A stretch of 64,000 bases of DNA from an uncultured Peptostreptococcaceae bacterium (GCA_947072565.1 CAMTIM010000040.1:62001-126000), one strand, 5' to 3'. Counted from the first letter of the stretch, positions 16,785 through 25,985 are shown. Program-made: numbers and translations. The notes: a model not told the origin generated them from the letters alone.

Positions 16785-17477
16785 ATGAATATAATTGGTA
16801 TAATAGGGGCAATGCCTATTGAAATAAATCTTATAAGGAAAAATATAAATATAATAGAAGAAAAAGAATATGCAGGATTTAAATTTTATATTGGCAAGAA
16901 AGAAAACATAAAAATAGTACTGACTTCTTGCAGTATTGGAAAGGTAAATGCGGCGAGTTGTACACAAATATTAATTGATAGATTTGAAGTTACACATATA
17001 ATAAACACAGGAATAGCTGGGAGTTTAAATGAAGATGTGAAGATTTGCGATATTGTTATTTCTAATAATGTTACTCATCATGATGTGCGTAAAGAACAAA
17101 TGAAAAGATGGTTTCCTTTTAAAGAATATTTTGAGTCAGATAAATTTTTAATAGAGACAGCAATAAAAGCATATAAAAAAATAGATTCTAATAAATTCAA
17201 CTACCATGTTGGGAGGATTGTTAGTGGGGAAGCGTTCATTTCAGATTGTAATTTAAGAGATTTAATAATAAAGGAACATTCTCCTTATTGCGTTGAGATG
17301 GAAGGTTCTGCAATTGGTCATGTTGCATGTATAAATAACATACCATTTTTAATTATTAGGAGCATATCAGATAACGCAGATGATAATTCTAATAATTATA
17401 TAGATTTTGAAAAAATAGCTGCTAATAATTCGGCTATTTTAGTATTAAATATATTAAACATTTTGAATGAAAGTTAA
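16785..17477 (+). CDS. mtnN: 5'-methylthioadenosine/S-adenosylhomocysteine nucleosidase
   Basis: 230 aa. N-terminus IIGIIGAMPIEI with Glu13, the later CVEMEGSAIGHVA and IRSISDNAD motifs carry the catalytic acid and base residues of MTA/SAH nucleosidases. It splits MTA and SAH into adenine and the thio-ribose compound, part of the S-adenosylmethionine recycling path, and can supply S-ribosylhomocysteine. AAAKR-type divergence is seen (HHDVRKEQMKRWFPF replaces the usual HADVTAFGY-type stretch), so it may prefer a different nucleoside. The ATG has GGGGATGAG ahead. Single gene. Confidence 0.88.
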   Translation: MNIIGIIGAMPIEINLIRKNINIIEEKEYAGFKFYIGKKENIKIVLTSCSIGKVNAASCTQILIDRFEVTHIINTGIAGSLNEDVKICDIVISNNVTHHDVRKEQMKRWFPFKEYFESDKFLIETAIKAYKKIDSNKFNYHVGRIVSGEAFISDCNLRDLIIKEHSPYCVEMEGSAIGHVACINNIPFLIIRSISDNADDNSNNYIDFEKIAANNSAILVLNILNILNES

Positions 17478-17628
17478 CTTTTTTCTGAAAAAATATTAAG
17501 GGTTAATTTAATTATAAATATTTTTTGAACCTTGTTTAAATGAGTTTTTAAGAAAGAGCATATTTGATAGGATATAGAAATTAATATATATAATAATAAC
17601 AATATAAAAATAAAAGGGAGATATGCCT

Positions 17629-18180
17629 ATGGATTTTTTAGTATCTGAAACAAGCAGATTGTATTTAAGAAAAATAACCACAAAAGATGCAGATGATATA
17701 TTTGAATATTTATCAAATGATGAGGTAACCAAATATTTAGGTAAAGAATCATTAAACGATATAGGAGAATCTTATGATCTAATTAAAAAAATTGAAACAA
17801 ATTATATCGATAAAAGAGGTATAAGGTGGGGGATAATACATAAAGGAACAGGACAGTTAATAGGAACTATAGGCTACGATGCAATTCAAATAAAAAACAA
17901 AAGAGCAGACATAGGATACGATTTAAATATTAAATATTGGAGACAAGGATTTGCAACAGAGGCTATAAATGAAGTGATAAGATTAGGATTTGAAAATTTA
18001 GGTTTAAATAGGATAGGAGCAGTAGTATTTCCTGAAAATATACCTTCTTTAAGTTTACTTGAAAAGGTTGGATTTACAAAAGAAGGAATCTTTAGAGAAT
18101 ATATTATACAAAATAATATAAAAAGAGATACTGTGGTTTTATCTTTATTAAAAAGAGAATATATAAGTAATATTAATTGA
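17629..18180 (+). CDS. GNAT-family acetyltransferase, RimJ/RimL type
   Basis: 183 aa from ATG 17629; AAGGGAG ends 8 bases before it, whereas the upstream ATG at 17623 is too close to that site. Typical RimJ/RimL pattern: TSRLYLRKITTKDADDIFEY, IGTIGYDAI, IGYDLNIKYWRQGFATEA (acetyl-CoA site) and NIPSLSLLEKVGFTKEG. Such enzymes acetylate N-terminal amines of ribosomal proteins or small antibiotics and toxins. Single gene whose stop codon lies within its terminator. Confidence 0.88.
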   Translation: MDFLVSETSRLYLRKITTKDADDIFEYLSNDEVTKYLGKESLNDIGESYDLIKKIETNYIDKRGIRWGIIHKGTGQLIGTIGYDAIQIKNKRADIGYDLNIKYWRQGFATEAINEVIRLGFENLGLNRIGAVVFPENIPSLSLLEKVGFTKEGIFREYIIQNNIKRDTVVLSLLKREYISNIN

Positions 18181-18199
18181 CCTATTTATAGGTCTTTTT
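18179..18199 (+). terminator. Intrinsic terminator overlapping the stop codon
   Basis: GACCTA (18179-18184) pairs with TAGGTC (18189-18194), then TTTTT. Confidence 0.85.
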
Positions 18200-18239
18200 A
18201 GTGTTTAATAACATAAATATTTTTGAACATTACATTTAA

Positions 18240-18285
18240 AAACTATAAAATAACTTAATTATATAATTAAGCTATTTTATAGTTT
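18240..18285. terminator. Long hairpin between converging genes
   Basis: AAACTATAAAATA pairs with TATTTTATAGTTT around an inner TTAATTATATAATTAA stem; probably stops the leftward gene at 18293. Confidence 0.7.
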
Positions 18286-18292
18286 GAGATTT

Positions 18293-18808
18293 TTATTGTT
18301 GCTGTAGTTTTTTCCACTTTCGTATTTTAGTCCTAAATGACTTAAACGGTGCAACAGTATTGATATGAATCCATTTCCAGATTGGCCAATTAGATGGAGT
18401 TGATGATGACCAATCTCTTCCACCTTGTTCAAACAACTCAACATCTGTATAACTATTAATTAGTTCAATAATTTGCTGTTCTTTTTTTATAAACAAATCA
18501 CGTAACTCTTTAAGAGTATACTTATCGTACTCATTATAAAAACTTTCATACAAACCACCGAGGTTGTTCCATTTATAGTTTTTAGTTGGAGTGATAACAG
18601 TATGTCCTTGTTGTTCTTCTTTCTCCCAATCAAGTAGGAGATTCATCCATCCCAACTGATAAGAAATCATTTGAGAGGGGGTTCTGTCAACTCCATCAAT
18701 TAATTTATCTTTATCTTTTTCATTTACGTCATCAAACTCTTTGATAAATAATTTTGCACGATTTGAAATTTCTAAAATTAATTCTTCTCTATCTTTGTAC
18801 TCTACCAC
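18293..18808 (-). CDS. ClbS/DfsB-family four-helix bundle protein
   Basis: 171 aa. Shows the family pattern: DRTPSQMISYQLGWMNLLLDWE, then PTKNYKWNNLGGLYESFY, and the end WPIWKWIHINTVAPFKSFRTKIRKW. ClbS protects colibactin makers by opening the cyclopropane warhead; DfsB and most relatives (old DUF1706) have no proven role but are DinB-like folds without metal. Here no polyketide genes are near, so general stress or toxin detoxification is the best guess. GGGGTG precedes the ATG. It lies 44 bp after a lipoprotein gene on the same strand and may be co-transcribed with it. Confidence 0.85.
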   Translation of the reverse strand: MVEYKDREELILEISNRAKLFIKEFDDVNEKDKDKLIDGVDRTPSQMISYQLGWMNLLLDWEKEEQQGHTVITPTKNYKWNNLGGLYESFYNEYDKYTLKELRDLFIKKEQQIIELINSYTDVELFEQGGRDWSSSTPSNWPIWKWIHINTVAPFKSFRTKIRKWKKLQQQ

Positions 18809-18851
18809 TTTTACACCCCATTTTAATGTTTATAGTTTAATTATAGCTCTT

Positions 18852-19307
18852 TTACTTTTTGTTTAGGTGTCTACTTAGTTCTGCCTTTTGTTGATCTATA
18901 GAGTCTGTTTTGTATTGAATTGTTAATCCTTGAGCATAGCCCAAGTCTATTCCTTCTTTTAATGAGTTTATCATATCTACGTCACCCTTATATTTTAATA
19001 AGTAAAGTTCATTGCTTTTCTTATCAGTATAAACTCTCATTTTTTCATCATTAACCTCAAATAAATATACGTTTAAATCTTCTTCTGATGGTCCAGCCAA
19101 ATATGTTGATACTTTTGATCCTATAATATTCTCTAAATTATCTTTAGTAAAAGAGTTTTTATTTTTAGCTTGTGTAGATATATCAAAATATGATTTTTGT
19201 AAATTAGTATATTTAATATTTTCTTTAGAACATCCAAACATACTAAATATACAAACAATAAGTAAAGCTAAAATAGAAATCTTTGTACAGTTTAAATTTT
19301 TATTCAT
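18852..19307 (-). CDS. Putative lipoprotein
   Basis: 151 aa with an N-terminal lipoprotein signal: a hydrophobic stretch and the lipobox FSMFGC with Cys26 as the lipid anchor. The rest is soluble, with an alpha-beta character (NVYLFEVNDEKMRVYTDKK). No recognised domain. Exported and anchored to the outer face of the membrane by inference. AAAGGG precedes the ATG. First gene of a possible two-gene leftward unit with the ClbS-like gene. Confidence 0.65.
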   Translation of the reverse strand: MNKNLNCTKISILALLIVCIFSMFGCSKENIKYTNLQKSYFDISTQAKNKNSFTKDNLENIIGSKVSTYLAGPSEEDLNVYLFEVNDEKMRVYTDKKSNELYLLKYKGDVDMINSLKEGIDLGYAQGLTIQYKTDSIDQQKAELSRHLNKK

Positions 19308-19627
19308 ATGAACCCTTTCTTACATATATTTTTTTACATAGAAGGCATCTTAGTATCTGATTTTTCTAATAGATAAGCCTAAACATATATATTAAAGATA
19401 CTATATTTTATAAGCTAACTCCTTTATATACTTATAGTTTTTAAATGTATGAGAGTTATTAAAACTAAGAATTTTATTGTAGGATGCAATTGTTTACATC
19501 AAGATAAGAAATTTTAAATTAAGAAAACCACAGTTTATGTAAATGGTAATAAATGGGTTAAAAGAATGCTATAATAAAAAAATAAGTATGCAACTATTAT
19601 ATATTGAAAACAAAAGGGGGGAAGTAG
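19308..19627. other. Divergent intergenic region
   Basis: 320 bp without a gene. It contains the divergent promoters of the lipoprotein and of the small gene at 19628; TGCTATAAT at 19567-19575 is an extended -10 box for the rightward gene. A weak AAAC/GTTT palindrome lies 40 bp before it. Confidence 0.5.
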
Positions 19628-19909
19628 ATGAACTTGAATAGGAAAGTTTTAAACTGGTCAATTATGATAACATTATTAATTGCTTATATTACTCCAGGTA
19701 GGTCAACTGATGGGTTTGCATTTAATTATGGTTATCCATTTGGTTTTTTTACTATGTATAATACAGAGATAAATGTCGGAGGTACCATATTAGACTCAAC
19801 ACTTTTTAATATAGGTGGATTTGTATTAAATATATTGCTAATGTATTTAATGTTTCATATACTAAATAAATTCATTAATAAAAAATCAGAAAAAGAGAAT
19901 ATTTATTAG
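19628..19909 (+). CDS. Small membrane protein, unknown function
   Basis: 93 aa: a first hydrophobic segment with residues about 10-23, a loop rich in Gly, Tyr and Phe (NYGYPFGFFTMYNTE), and a second helix at about 62-82 followed by a charged tail. AAGGGGGG is placed before the ATG. Preceded by an extended -10 TGCTATAAT. No family recognised. Confidence 0.6.
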   Translation: MNLNRKVLNWSIMITLLIAYITPGRSTDGFAFNYGYPFGFFTMYNTEINVGGTILDSTLFNIGGFVLNILLMYLMFHILNKFINKKSEKENIY

Positions 19910-20005
19910 TTCTAAAAATTAATACAATTGGAATACCCATACTTTTTTAGTAATTAAAATATAGATTCTGCTATAATTTAGTTAACAAATATTAGGGGGC
20001 ATAGC

Positions 20006-20515
20006 ATGATAAAAGCAATATTAGAAAACGAGTATTTAATTAAACCAATAACATCTTCTAACCATAGGGAAATTAAACATCTATATGATTTATGTTCTGA
20101 CTATCATATAATGTGTAATGGCACAAATGCAACCGATGAAGATATAGATAATATTTTCAAATACACTGATAAAAAGACATTAGATGATTCGTTAACACTT
20201 GGAGTATATAATGATTTATTAATTGGTATTGTAGACATATTTAAAAACTATCCCAACAACGGAACTTGGATGATAGGTTTACTTTTACTTTCACCAAATG
20301 AAAGAAATAAAAAATTAGGTAAAGTAATCCACGAAGAAATAAAAAAATATGCTCTAAGCCAAGGAGCTGACACACTACGAATAGGAGTAGTAGAAGAAAA
20401 TATTAAGGGAAGAAGATTTTGGGATTCATTAGGATACCAAAAAATCAAATCAACAACTATATGTATGGGAAATGAAAACCATAATGTAGATATATTAGCA
20501 TTAACACTTAAATAA
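20006..20515 (+). CDS. GNAT-family acetyltransferase
   Basis: 169 aa. Conserved order of a GNAT fold: an N-terminal strand-helix, DSLTLGVYNDLLIGIVDI, then WMIGLLLLSPNERNKKLGKVIHEEI (acetyl-CoA-binding loop of variant type, with KKLGK) and LRIGVVEENIKGRRFWDSLGY. AGGGGGC precedes the ATG, and TGCTATAAT at 19969-19977 is an extended -10 box. Single gene; substrate unknown. Confidence 0.8.
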   Translation: MIKAILENEYLIKPITSSNHREIKHLYDLCSDYHIMCNGTNATDEDIDNIFKYTDKKTLDDSLTLGVYNDLLIGIVDIFKNYPNNGTWMIGLLLLSPNERNKKLGKVIHEEIKKYALSQGADTLRIGVVEENIKGRRFWDSLGYQKIKSTTICMGNENHNVDILALTLK

Positions 20516-20666
20516 GTTTAAGTACTTATAGCATAGTATTTTATTTACTATGATTATCACTAGGGTTATAATTTAATTAGAGTTTAAGATAGTTATAATT
20601 GTGTACTTAAAATTGTTTATACATATGATCAAAATATTATACTATGAAATAGTGGAGGTAGCGGAG

Positions 20667-20996
20667 ATGATAATAGACTTTAATAAGATTGATGAAAAGG
20701 TAATGCCAAATTTTCATAAGGGTGAAAAAGAGCTAGTAACTAAAATGTATATTGATGAAAATAATAAGATTATGCGTGGGAAGTTAGTTCCTGGAGCGTC
20801 TATCGGATTACATACACATGAAAATAATAGTGAAATTATTTATATTTTAAGCGGAGAAGGTAAGGTTTTATATAACGGGGAATATGAAGAAGTTAGAGAA
20901 AATTCATGCCATTATTGTCCTAAAGGTCATGCACATAGTTTGATTAATGATGGTAATGAAGATTTGATTTTCTTTGCAGTTGTTCCAGAGCATTAA
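20667..20996 (+). CDS. Cupin-domain protein
   Basis: 109 aa from the ATG at 20667, which has GTGGAGG upstream; an in-frame ATG at 20601 without a site would add 22 residues. Cupin motif 1 is GASIGLHTHENNSEIIYILSG and motif 2 is PKGHAHSLIN, with the His and Glu metal ligands complete. Small single-domain cupins bind a metal and may bind or isomerise a small molecule; the exact role is open. It is followed by a strong terminator. Confidence 0.85.
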   Translation: MIIDFNKIDEKVMPNFHKGEKELVTKMYIDENNKIMRGKLVPGASIGLHTHENNSEIIYILSGEGKVLYNGEYEEVRENSCHYCPKGHAHSLINDGNEDLIFFAVVPEH

Positions 20997-21027
20997 AATT
21001 AATTAAACGCTAGTTTAAAAATTATAA

Positions 21028-21060
21028 AATAAGAGTAATAATATATTATTACTCTTATTT
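21028..21060. terminator. Intrinsic terminator
   Basis: AAATAAGAGTAATAAT pairs with ATTACTCTTATTT, T-rich on the 3' side. Confidence 0.8.
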
Positions 21061-21099
21061 TATGTATACTAAAGTATTTATTAAATTATATGGTAAATA

Positions 21100-21231
21100 A
21101 ATGTTAATATTGATATTGAAGATAAGTTAGTTGTATGCAAGCAATTAGATAAATATAATAAAGAACAAATTAAAGTATTAGTAGAATTTCAAGAACGATT
21201 TTTCAAATCAACAATTGTAATGAATAAATGA
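21100..21231 (+). pseudogene. Orphan coding-like fragment, start missing
   Basis: A 43-codon open frame without any start codon ends at TGA 21229. It reads as a soluble helical tail (DIEDKLVVCKQLDKYNK then QIKVLVEFQERFFKS). Amino acid composition is protein-like and there is no binding site, so it is probably the 3' remnant of a lost gene. Family not recognised. Confidence 0.35.
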
Positions 21232-21259
21232 TCTGAAAGAGGAAAGGTGTGCACTTTTT

Positions 21260-21874
21260 ATGTTAAATCAAGATTTCACAAATCACATTGGAAAAATGTT
21301 TAGAGATATTGATATTTGTAAGCCTCTATTTTATAACGCTAATATAGGGCTACGTTTTGAATTAGGAAATCCTGATGTAGTTTATGAGCCAGATTATATG
21401 AAACAAGTTTATTATCGTGCAATAACTTTATTTGAAGAATTACACACAATTAATGATGATATATATCTTGTAATTCGTATACATAAAGATTCTTCAAATT
21501 ATTATAAATCAACACAAATATTAAAAAAATATACAAATATTAAAAATATGAAAATCACAGGAACTGTCAAACCTCTTGAGGATGATGAAAATTCTAAAAC
21601 ATATGAATTTATAGCTAAATGTAAAATATCGGATTTGAGATACAAGGCATTGTTAAAGGCAATTTCAAATCAAGATATGGATATTAAAGCTCAAATACAT
21701 GATGAATGCTATTTTATTAATATAGAAAATCAAACTATATTTCATTTATATGATGATAGAGGAGTGGATATTGTATCTAATAATTATACTTCACTTAAAG
21801 ATTTATACTATAAATACAATAATTGGATTTTAGATTATGATAGAAATAGGATTGATAGTATATTTAACAAATAA
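21260..21874 (+). CDS. DUF3885-type protein
   Basis: 204 aa soluble protein. Features of this uncharacterised family: GLRFELGNP near the N-terminus, the DDIYLVIRIH strand, and at the end TIFHLYDDRGVDIVSN followed by LKDLYYKYNNWILDYDR. GAAAGG-AAAGGTG precedes the ATG. Function unknown; such proteins often sit among stand-alone toxin-immunity or stress genes, but nothing here shows that. Confidence 0.7.
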   Translation: MLNQDFTNHIGKMFRDIDICKPLFYNANIGLRFELGNPDVVYEPDYMKQVYYRAITLFEELHTINDDIYLVIRIHKDSSNYYKSTQILKKYTNIKNMKITGTVKPLEDDENSKTYEFIAKCKISDLRYKALLKAISNQDMDIKAQIHDECYFINIENQTIFHLYDDRGVDIVSNNYTSLKDLYYKYNNWILDYDRNRIDSIFNK

Positions 21875-21933
21875 ATCATACTATTAAGTCAATAAACAAA
21901 GTATCCTTTGATATAGAATTATCCACCAATATT

Positions 21934-21981
21934 AAAAAACACCCATTTTACTGACTACAATCAGTAAAAGTGGGTGTTTTT
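21934..21981. terminator. Bidirectional terminator
   Basis: AAAAACACCCATTTTACTGA pairs with TCAGTAAAAGTGGGTGTTTT between converging genes. Confidence 0.9.
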
Positions 21982-21992
21982 ATAATCTATAT

Positions 21993-22493
21993 TTATTTTT
22001 TTAGTCCTGGATATAATACTTTAAGTATTTTCATATTCTTTTCTATCTTAGGAGCATAATATTTTTTAGCATATTCTTTTTTATCAAAGCCTTTCTCTTC
22101 TCCATTTCTAATAGCCCAATTTTGTACTATTTCGCTTAAATTTGTACTATTAAATTTAGATAGATAATACGCACCTAATTTTAAACTAGTTTTTTCATCA
22201 GTTAAGTCATTAGGTTCAAATCCTTTTATATCTAATTCTTCTGCTAATGTTATTGAAGAATCATCGCTAAATCTTAAAATTCCGTTATTTGAGTTTTTCT
22301 CATATTTTTTATCATCAAATCTCGATTCAAAGTGACCAATTGCTGCTAACACATATGGATCTATATTGTATTCACTAGAAATGTTTTTTATATCAGACTG
22401 ATATTTAACTGGGAATAAAAGTGTTCTTACAGTGAAAAATATTCCTGTAACTACTATCAGTATTCCTAACATAATAGGTATTATTTTTTTCAT
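21993..22493 (-). CDS. Membrane-anchored lytic transglycosylase-like protein (SLT fold)
   Basis: 166 aa. An N-terminal membrane anchor (residues 4-23) is followed by a goose-lysozyme-like SLT domain: DIKNISSEYNIDPYVLAAIGHFESRF, where Glu56 takes the place of the catalytic acid, then NNGILRFSDDSSI in the position of the GLMQ motif and LKLGAYYLSKF. It would cut peptidoglycan glycan strands outside the membrane. It starts 12 bp after the BceB-type permease gene with AAGGAGAAA ahead of its ATG, so it is the third gene of that operon. Confidence 0.8.
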   Translation of the reverse strand: MKKIIPIMLGILIVVTGIFFTVRTLLFPVKYQSDIKNISSEYNIDPYVLAAIGHFESRFDDKKYEKNSNNGILRFSDDSSITLAEELDIKGFEPNDLTDEKTSLKLGAYYLSKFNSTNLSEIVQNWAIRNGEEKGFDKKEYAKKYYAPKIEKNMKILKVLYPGLKK

Positions 22494-22505
22494 ATTAATT
22501 TCTCC

Positions 22506-24428
22506 TTAATTTTTTTTAGTAACTATTTCAAAATAAAACTTAGATGTAATCAAGTAATAAATCACATATATTATTGAATAAGGTATAAGTGTGCATGCCA
22601 TTACAAACATTATATTTTGACCAAGCATATCACAAATAACATAGTTTGCCACGATACTATGGATACTTCCAATTAATAATGGTAAAAAGAAGTTGAATCC
22701 AACTTGCTTATAAACAGATGATTTGATATCACTATCATCTACACCAATTTTTTCTAATACATTGTATCTAGGTGCTTCATCTTGAGCTTCAGATAATAAT
22801 TTGAAGAATATTACACTTCCTGTGCAAACTAAAAATACCAATCCTACAAACGCTCCTATAAATACTATTATTCCAGAAGATGTAAATTCAGCTTTAAACA
22901 TTGAATAATAAGAACTTACTAAGCTATCAGCAGGTTTTTTGTATTCTCCATTTGCATATTTGTCAGTTAATTTCAAGACTTTATTAGTAAATTCTTCACC
23001 ATTCTTTGCATTAGATACATTGTATAGATAGTAGTTATTTACTTTGTTATTTGATTTTAAATTATCAAAAACATTATCAGATACGACTACGATATTTAGA
23101 GGGAATCTGTCTGTGTATAATTTTTTATCTAAATCTGATTTAAGTTTTAATTTAAGTTGTGAACCATTATTATTTATATCAACTGATGATTTAAAGTCAA
23201 AATTACGGTCACTAGGATATACATGAACAAATTCATTATCCTTTATCAAATCTATTTCTTTATCACCATTTACTTTTAATATTTCATTTAACTTTGATAC
23301 AGGTATTATCTCAAATTCTTCAGTATACTTAGAGTTTGGATCATTTTGCATAGATGGTAATGTTATATAAGTATACTTTACTTTGTCCTCTAACTTATGG
23401 TTATCAGATTTGCTTAAGATATCTTCAAACTCTTTTATATATTCTTTATTGTCAACTTTTAAAGTGTAAGAATATGGAGCATTTTTATCTACAACTTGAG
23501 AACTCATAAAATAAGTTGTCATAGACATACCAATAGCAGTCAAAGTAGTAGCACTTAATATTGATATTACAGATAACATCTTTGCATTACTCTTAATTCT
23601 ATAAAGTAATTGAGATGTAGCTATCATGTTTAAACCTTTGTAATAGCTTGATTCATTATTTTTTTTCTTTTTAATTACAAAATATATAAATGAGCTAAAG
23701 AATAAAAATGTACCAATTACAACCATAAATAAAGTAACTGAAGCTGAAAATCCTAAATTACCACCTTTTAAAACAGAGAAGTAAGTAGCGTAACCAATTG
23801 CTATAAACACAATTGACATTAAAGCTAATAATTTAGAACTTTTTCCACATTTTTCTGATACGCTTGAAGCTTTAAATAACTCTATAAGTTTAAATTTATA
23901 TATTATTCTATTACTTTGATAAGCAATAACTAAAAATACTAGCATGAAGAGTATGAATGTATCAAACATACCTTTAAATGATATTGCAAAAGCAATACTT
24001 AAATTTAATCCAATAAGCTTTAAAAGTACACCTAACATAATCTTTGAAAATAAAATCCCGATTATTAGTCCTATTACTAGTGCGACAACTCCTATCATTA
24101 ATGTTTCAAAGAATAAAAGAAGCCCTATCTCTTTGTTTTCTATTCCTAAAAGAGCATATAAACCTATTTCTTTTTTCCTCTTCTTTATAAAGAAGCTGTT
24201 TGAGTACCATATAAATAAGATAGAAAATAGTGCAATTACAATTGAAGCAGCGTTAAATGCAGTAGAGACCTTGCCACCTGATGACAATACACTGTCTATA
24301 CTTGGATTATATTGTAAACTTTTAAATGAGTAGTATATACATACCGTAAAAACTATAGAGAAAAAGTATAAGAAATATCCCTTTAAGTTTTTTTGTATGT
24401 TCTTTTTAGCTATATTAAATAAGACCAC
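22506..24428 (-). CDS. BceB/VraG-type ABC transporter permease (FtsX domain)
   Basis: About 640 aa. One N-terminal helix, FtsX-like three-helix blocks, a large extracellular domain of about 200 residues (roughly 320-520) before the last three helices: the layout of BceB permeases that free targets from cell-wall-active peptides such as bacitracin. The start is probably GTG at 24428 (giving MVLFNIAKKNIQKNLKGY), with AGGTGG upstream; two more GTG codons reach back to 24440. It overlaps the ATPase gene, which fixes the operon order. Most BceAB pairs have a BceRS two-component system beside them; none is seen here. Confidence 0.88.
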   Translation of the reverse strand: MVLFNIAKKNIQKNLKGYFLYFFSIVFTVCIYYSFKSLQYNPSIDSVLSSGGKVSTAFNAASIVIALFSILFIWYSNSFFIKKRKKEIGLYALLGIENKEIGLLLFFETLMIGVVALVIGLIIGILFSKIMLGVLLKLIGLNLSIAFAISFKGMFDTFILFMLVFLVIAYQSNRIIYKFKLIELFKASSVSEKCGKSSKLLALMSIVFIAIGYATYFSVLKGGNLGFSASVTLFMVVIGTFLFFSSFIYFVIKKKKNNESSYYKGLNMIATSQLLYRIKSNAKMLSVISILSATTLTAIGMSMTTYFMSSQVVDKNAPYSYTLKVDNKEYIKEFEDILSKSDNHKLEDKVKYTYITLPSMQNDPNSKYTEEFEIIPVSKLNEILKVNGDKEIDLIKDNEFVHVYPSDRNFDFKSSVDINNNGSQLKLKLKSDLDKKLYTDRFPLNIVVVSDNVFDNLKSNNKVNNYYLYNVSNAKNGEEFTNKVLKLTDKYANGEYKKPADSLVSSYYSMFKAEFTSSGIIVFIGAFVGLVFLVCTGSVIFFKLLSEAQDEAPRYNVLEKIGVDDSDIKSSVYKQVGFNFFLPLLIGSIHSIVANYVICDMLGQNIMFVMACTLIPYSIIYVIYYLITSKFYFEIVTKKN

Positions 24429-25179
24429 TATCACCACCACCTATCAATGATAAAACATCTAAAATTTCTTTGAAGAATTCTTTTCTAGATCCTTGTCTTA
24501 TAATTTCTTTAAATATTAATCCATCCTTTATAAATAAAACTCTTTTGCAATAACTAGCTGCAAATGCATCATGAGTAACCATCATTATAGTTGCATCTTT
24601 TTCTTGATTTAAGTTATTCATAGCATTTAATAAATCCTCAGATGATTTAGAATCAAGTGCACCTGTAGGCTCATCTGCTAATATTAATGAAGGATTTGTG
24701 ATTATAGCTCTAGCACAAGCAGTTCTTTGTTTTTGCCCACCTGATATTTCATAAGGGTACTTATTAAGTAGAGATTCAATCCCTAATGTAGTAGCTATTG
24801 ATTTTACAGTTTGATTTATTTTATCTGCATCAACACGAGCAAGAGCTAATGGTAATGCTATATTATCCTTTACAGATAAAGTATCTAATAAGTTGAAATC
24901 TTGGAATATAAATCCTAAGCTTTCTCTTCTAAACTTAGATATTTGTTTGTTGTCTAAGTTCGTTATGTTTTTACCTTCTATCTTAATTTCTCCACTAGAT
25001 GCTGTATCTATAGTAGAAACTATGTTTAAAAGAGTACTTTTACCAGCCCCTGAAGGACCCATTACACCTACAAATTCTCCTTTGTTTATTTCAAAGTCTA
25101 TGTTGTTTAATACAACTTGTGTATTATTTTTAGTTCCATATGATTTTTTTAAGTTTTTAACTTCAAGTATTTTTTTCAT
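24415..25179 (-). CDS. BceA-type ABC transporter ATP-binding protein
   Basis: 254 aa. Walker A GPSGAGKST (residues 41-49), Q-loop in GFIFQDFNLLD, signature SGGQKQR, Walker B SLILADEPTGALD, then the H-loop MVTHD. Belongs to the MacB/BceA group that drives FtsX-type permeases. An unusual C-terminal tail (GSRKEFFKEILDVLSL then GGGDSGLI) extends past the usual end and encodes the overlap with the permease start. AAGGAGG precedes the ATG. First gene of a three-gene leftward operon with the permease and a transglycosylase. Confidence 0.92.
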   Translation of the reverse strand: MKKILEVKNLKKSYGTKNNTQVVLNNIDFEINKGEFVGVMGPSGAGKSTLLNIVSTIDTASSGEIKIEGKNITNLDNKQISKFRRESLGFIFQDFNLLDTLSVKDNIALPLALARVDADKINQTVKSIATTLGIESLLNKYPYEISGGQKQRTACARAIITNPSLILADEPTGALDSKSSEDLLNAMNNLNQEKDATIMMVTHDAFAASYCKRVLFIKDGLIFKEIIRQGSRKEFFKEILDVLSLIGGGDSGLI

Positions 25180-25364
25180 ATTGAATACCTCCTTATTGTC
25201 TTTTCAGTAGCTTAATTATATAAAATTTTGTGAATATGTAATATTGATTTACATGTAAATAAGATTACATATCTGTAAGGTAGAAATTTAGTTGAAATAT
25301 GAGAAGCTGTAAGTTCTGTTATAATTAAATAAATAATTAGTATTAAATATATAGGAGGTATGTT

Positions 25365-25925
25365 ATGAATCATAATGGAACAAAAGTAATAGAGACTGAG
25401 AATTTGATTTTAAGAAAATTTGAAATGTCAGATGCAGACGCTGTGTATAAAAACTGGGCAAGTGATTCAGAAGTTACAAAGTTTTTAACTTGGGGACCTA
25501 TGAAAAGTGTTGATGTTTCAAAGGTTATTTTAAAAAGTTGGGTGGATGAATATGAAAAAGGAAATTTCTATCAATGGGCTATTGTATTAAAGTCAAATGG
25601 AAAAGAACCGATAGGAACTATAAGTACTGTTCGTCAAGATGAAGAAATAGGCATGGTTCATATTGGTTATTGCATAGGGCGAAAATGGTGGAATAAAGGT
25701 GTTACTACAGAAGCACTAAATGCTGTAATTAAATATTTTATAAAGGAGATTAAAGTAAATCGTGTTGAATCAAGACATGATCCACTTAATCCTGGTTCTG
25801 GGAAAGTAATGATAAAATGTAAAATGAAATATGAAGGCACAATGAGAAGAGCAGACATAAACAATCAAGGAATTTGTGATTGTGCTATGTATGGATTAAT
25901 AGCTGAGGACTATAATGAGGAATAA
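25365..25925 (+). CDS. GNAT-family acetyltransferase, RimJ/RimL type
   Basis: 186 aa. RimJ/RimL signature: ETENLILRKFEMSDADAVYKNW, IGTISTVRQ, IGYCIGRKWWNKGVTTEAL (acetyl-CoA site), then a long end MKYEGTMRRADINNQG. AGGAGGT precedes the ATG, and TGTTATAAT at 25317-25325 is an extended -10 box. Target unknown: N-terminal amines or an amino-group toxin. Single gene divergent from the BceA-like gene. Confidence 0.88.
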   Translation: MNHNGTKVIETENLILRKFEMSDADAVYKNWASDSEVTKFLTWGPMKSVDVSKVILKSWVDEYEKGNFYQWAIVLKSNGKEPIGTISTVRQDEEIGMVHIGYCIGRKWWNKGVTTEALNAVIKYFIKEIKVNRVESRHDPLNPGSGKVMIKCKMKYEGTMRRADINNQGICDCAMYGLIAEDYNEE

Positions 25926-25985
25926 TTATTTAATAGACATTTAAATGTGACTATTAATAAAGAAAAGGGGAACCAAAGAAAATAT

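Noticed and set aside
18293-19307. Colibactin-like resistance system around the ClbS homologue
   Set aside because: No polyketide or peptide synthetase genes nearby; ClbS-like proteins are widespread outside such clusters.
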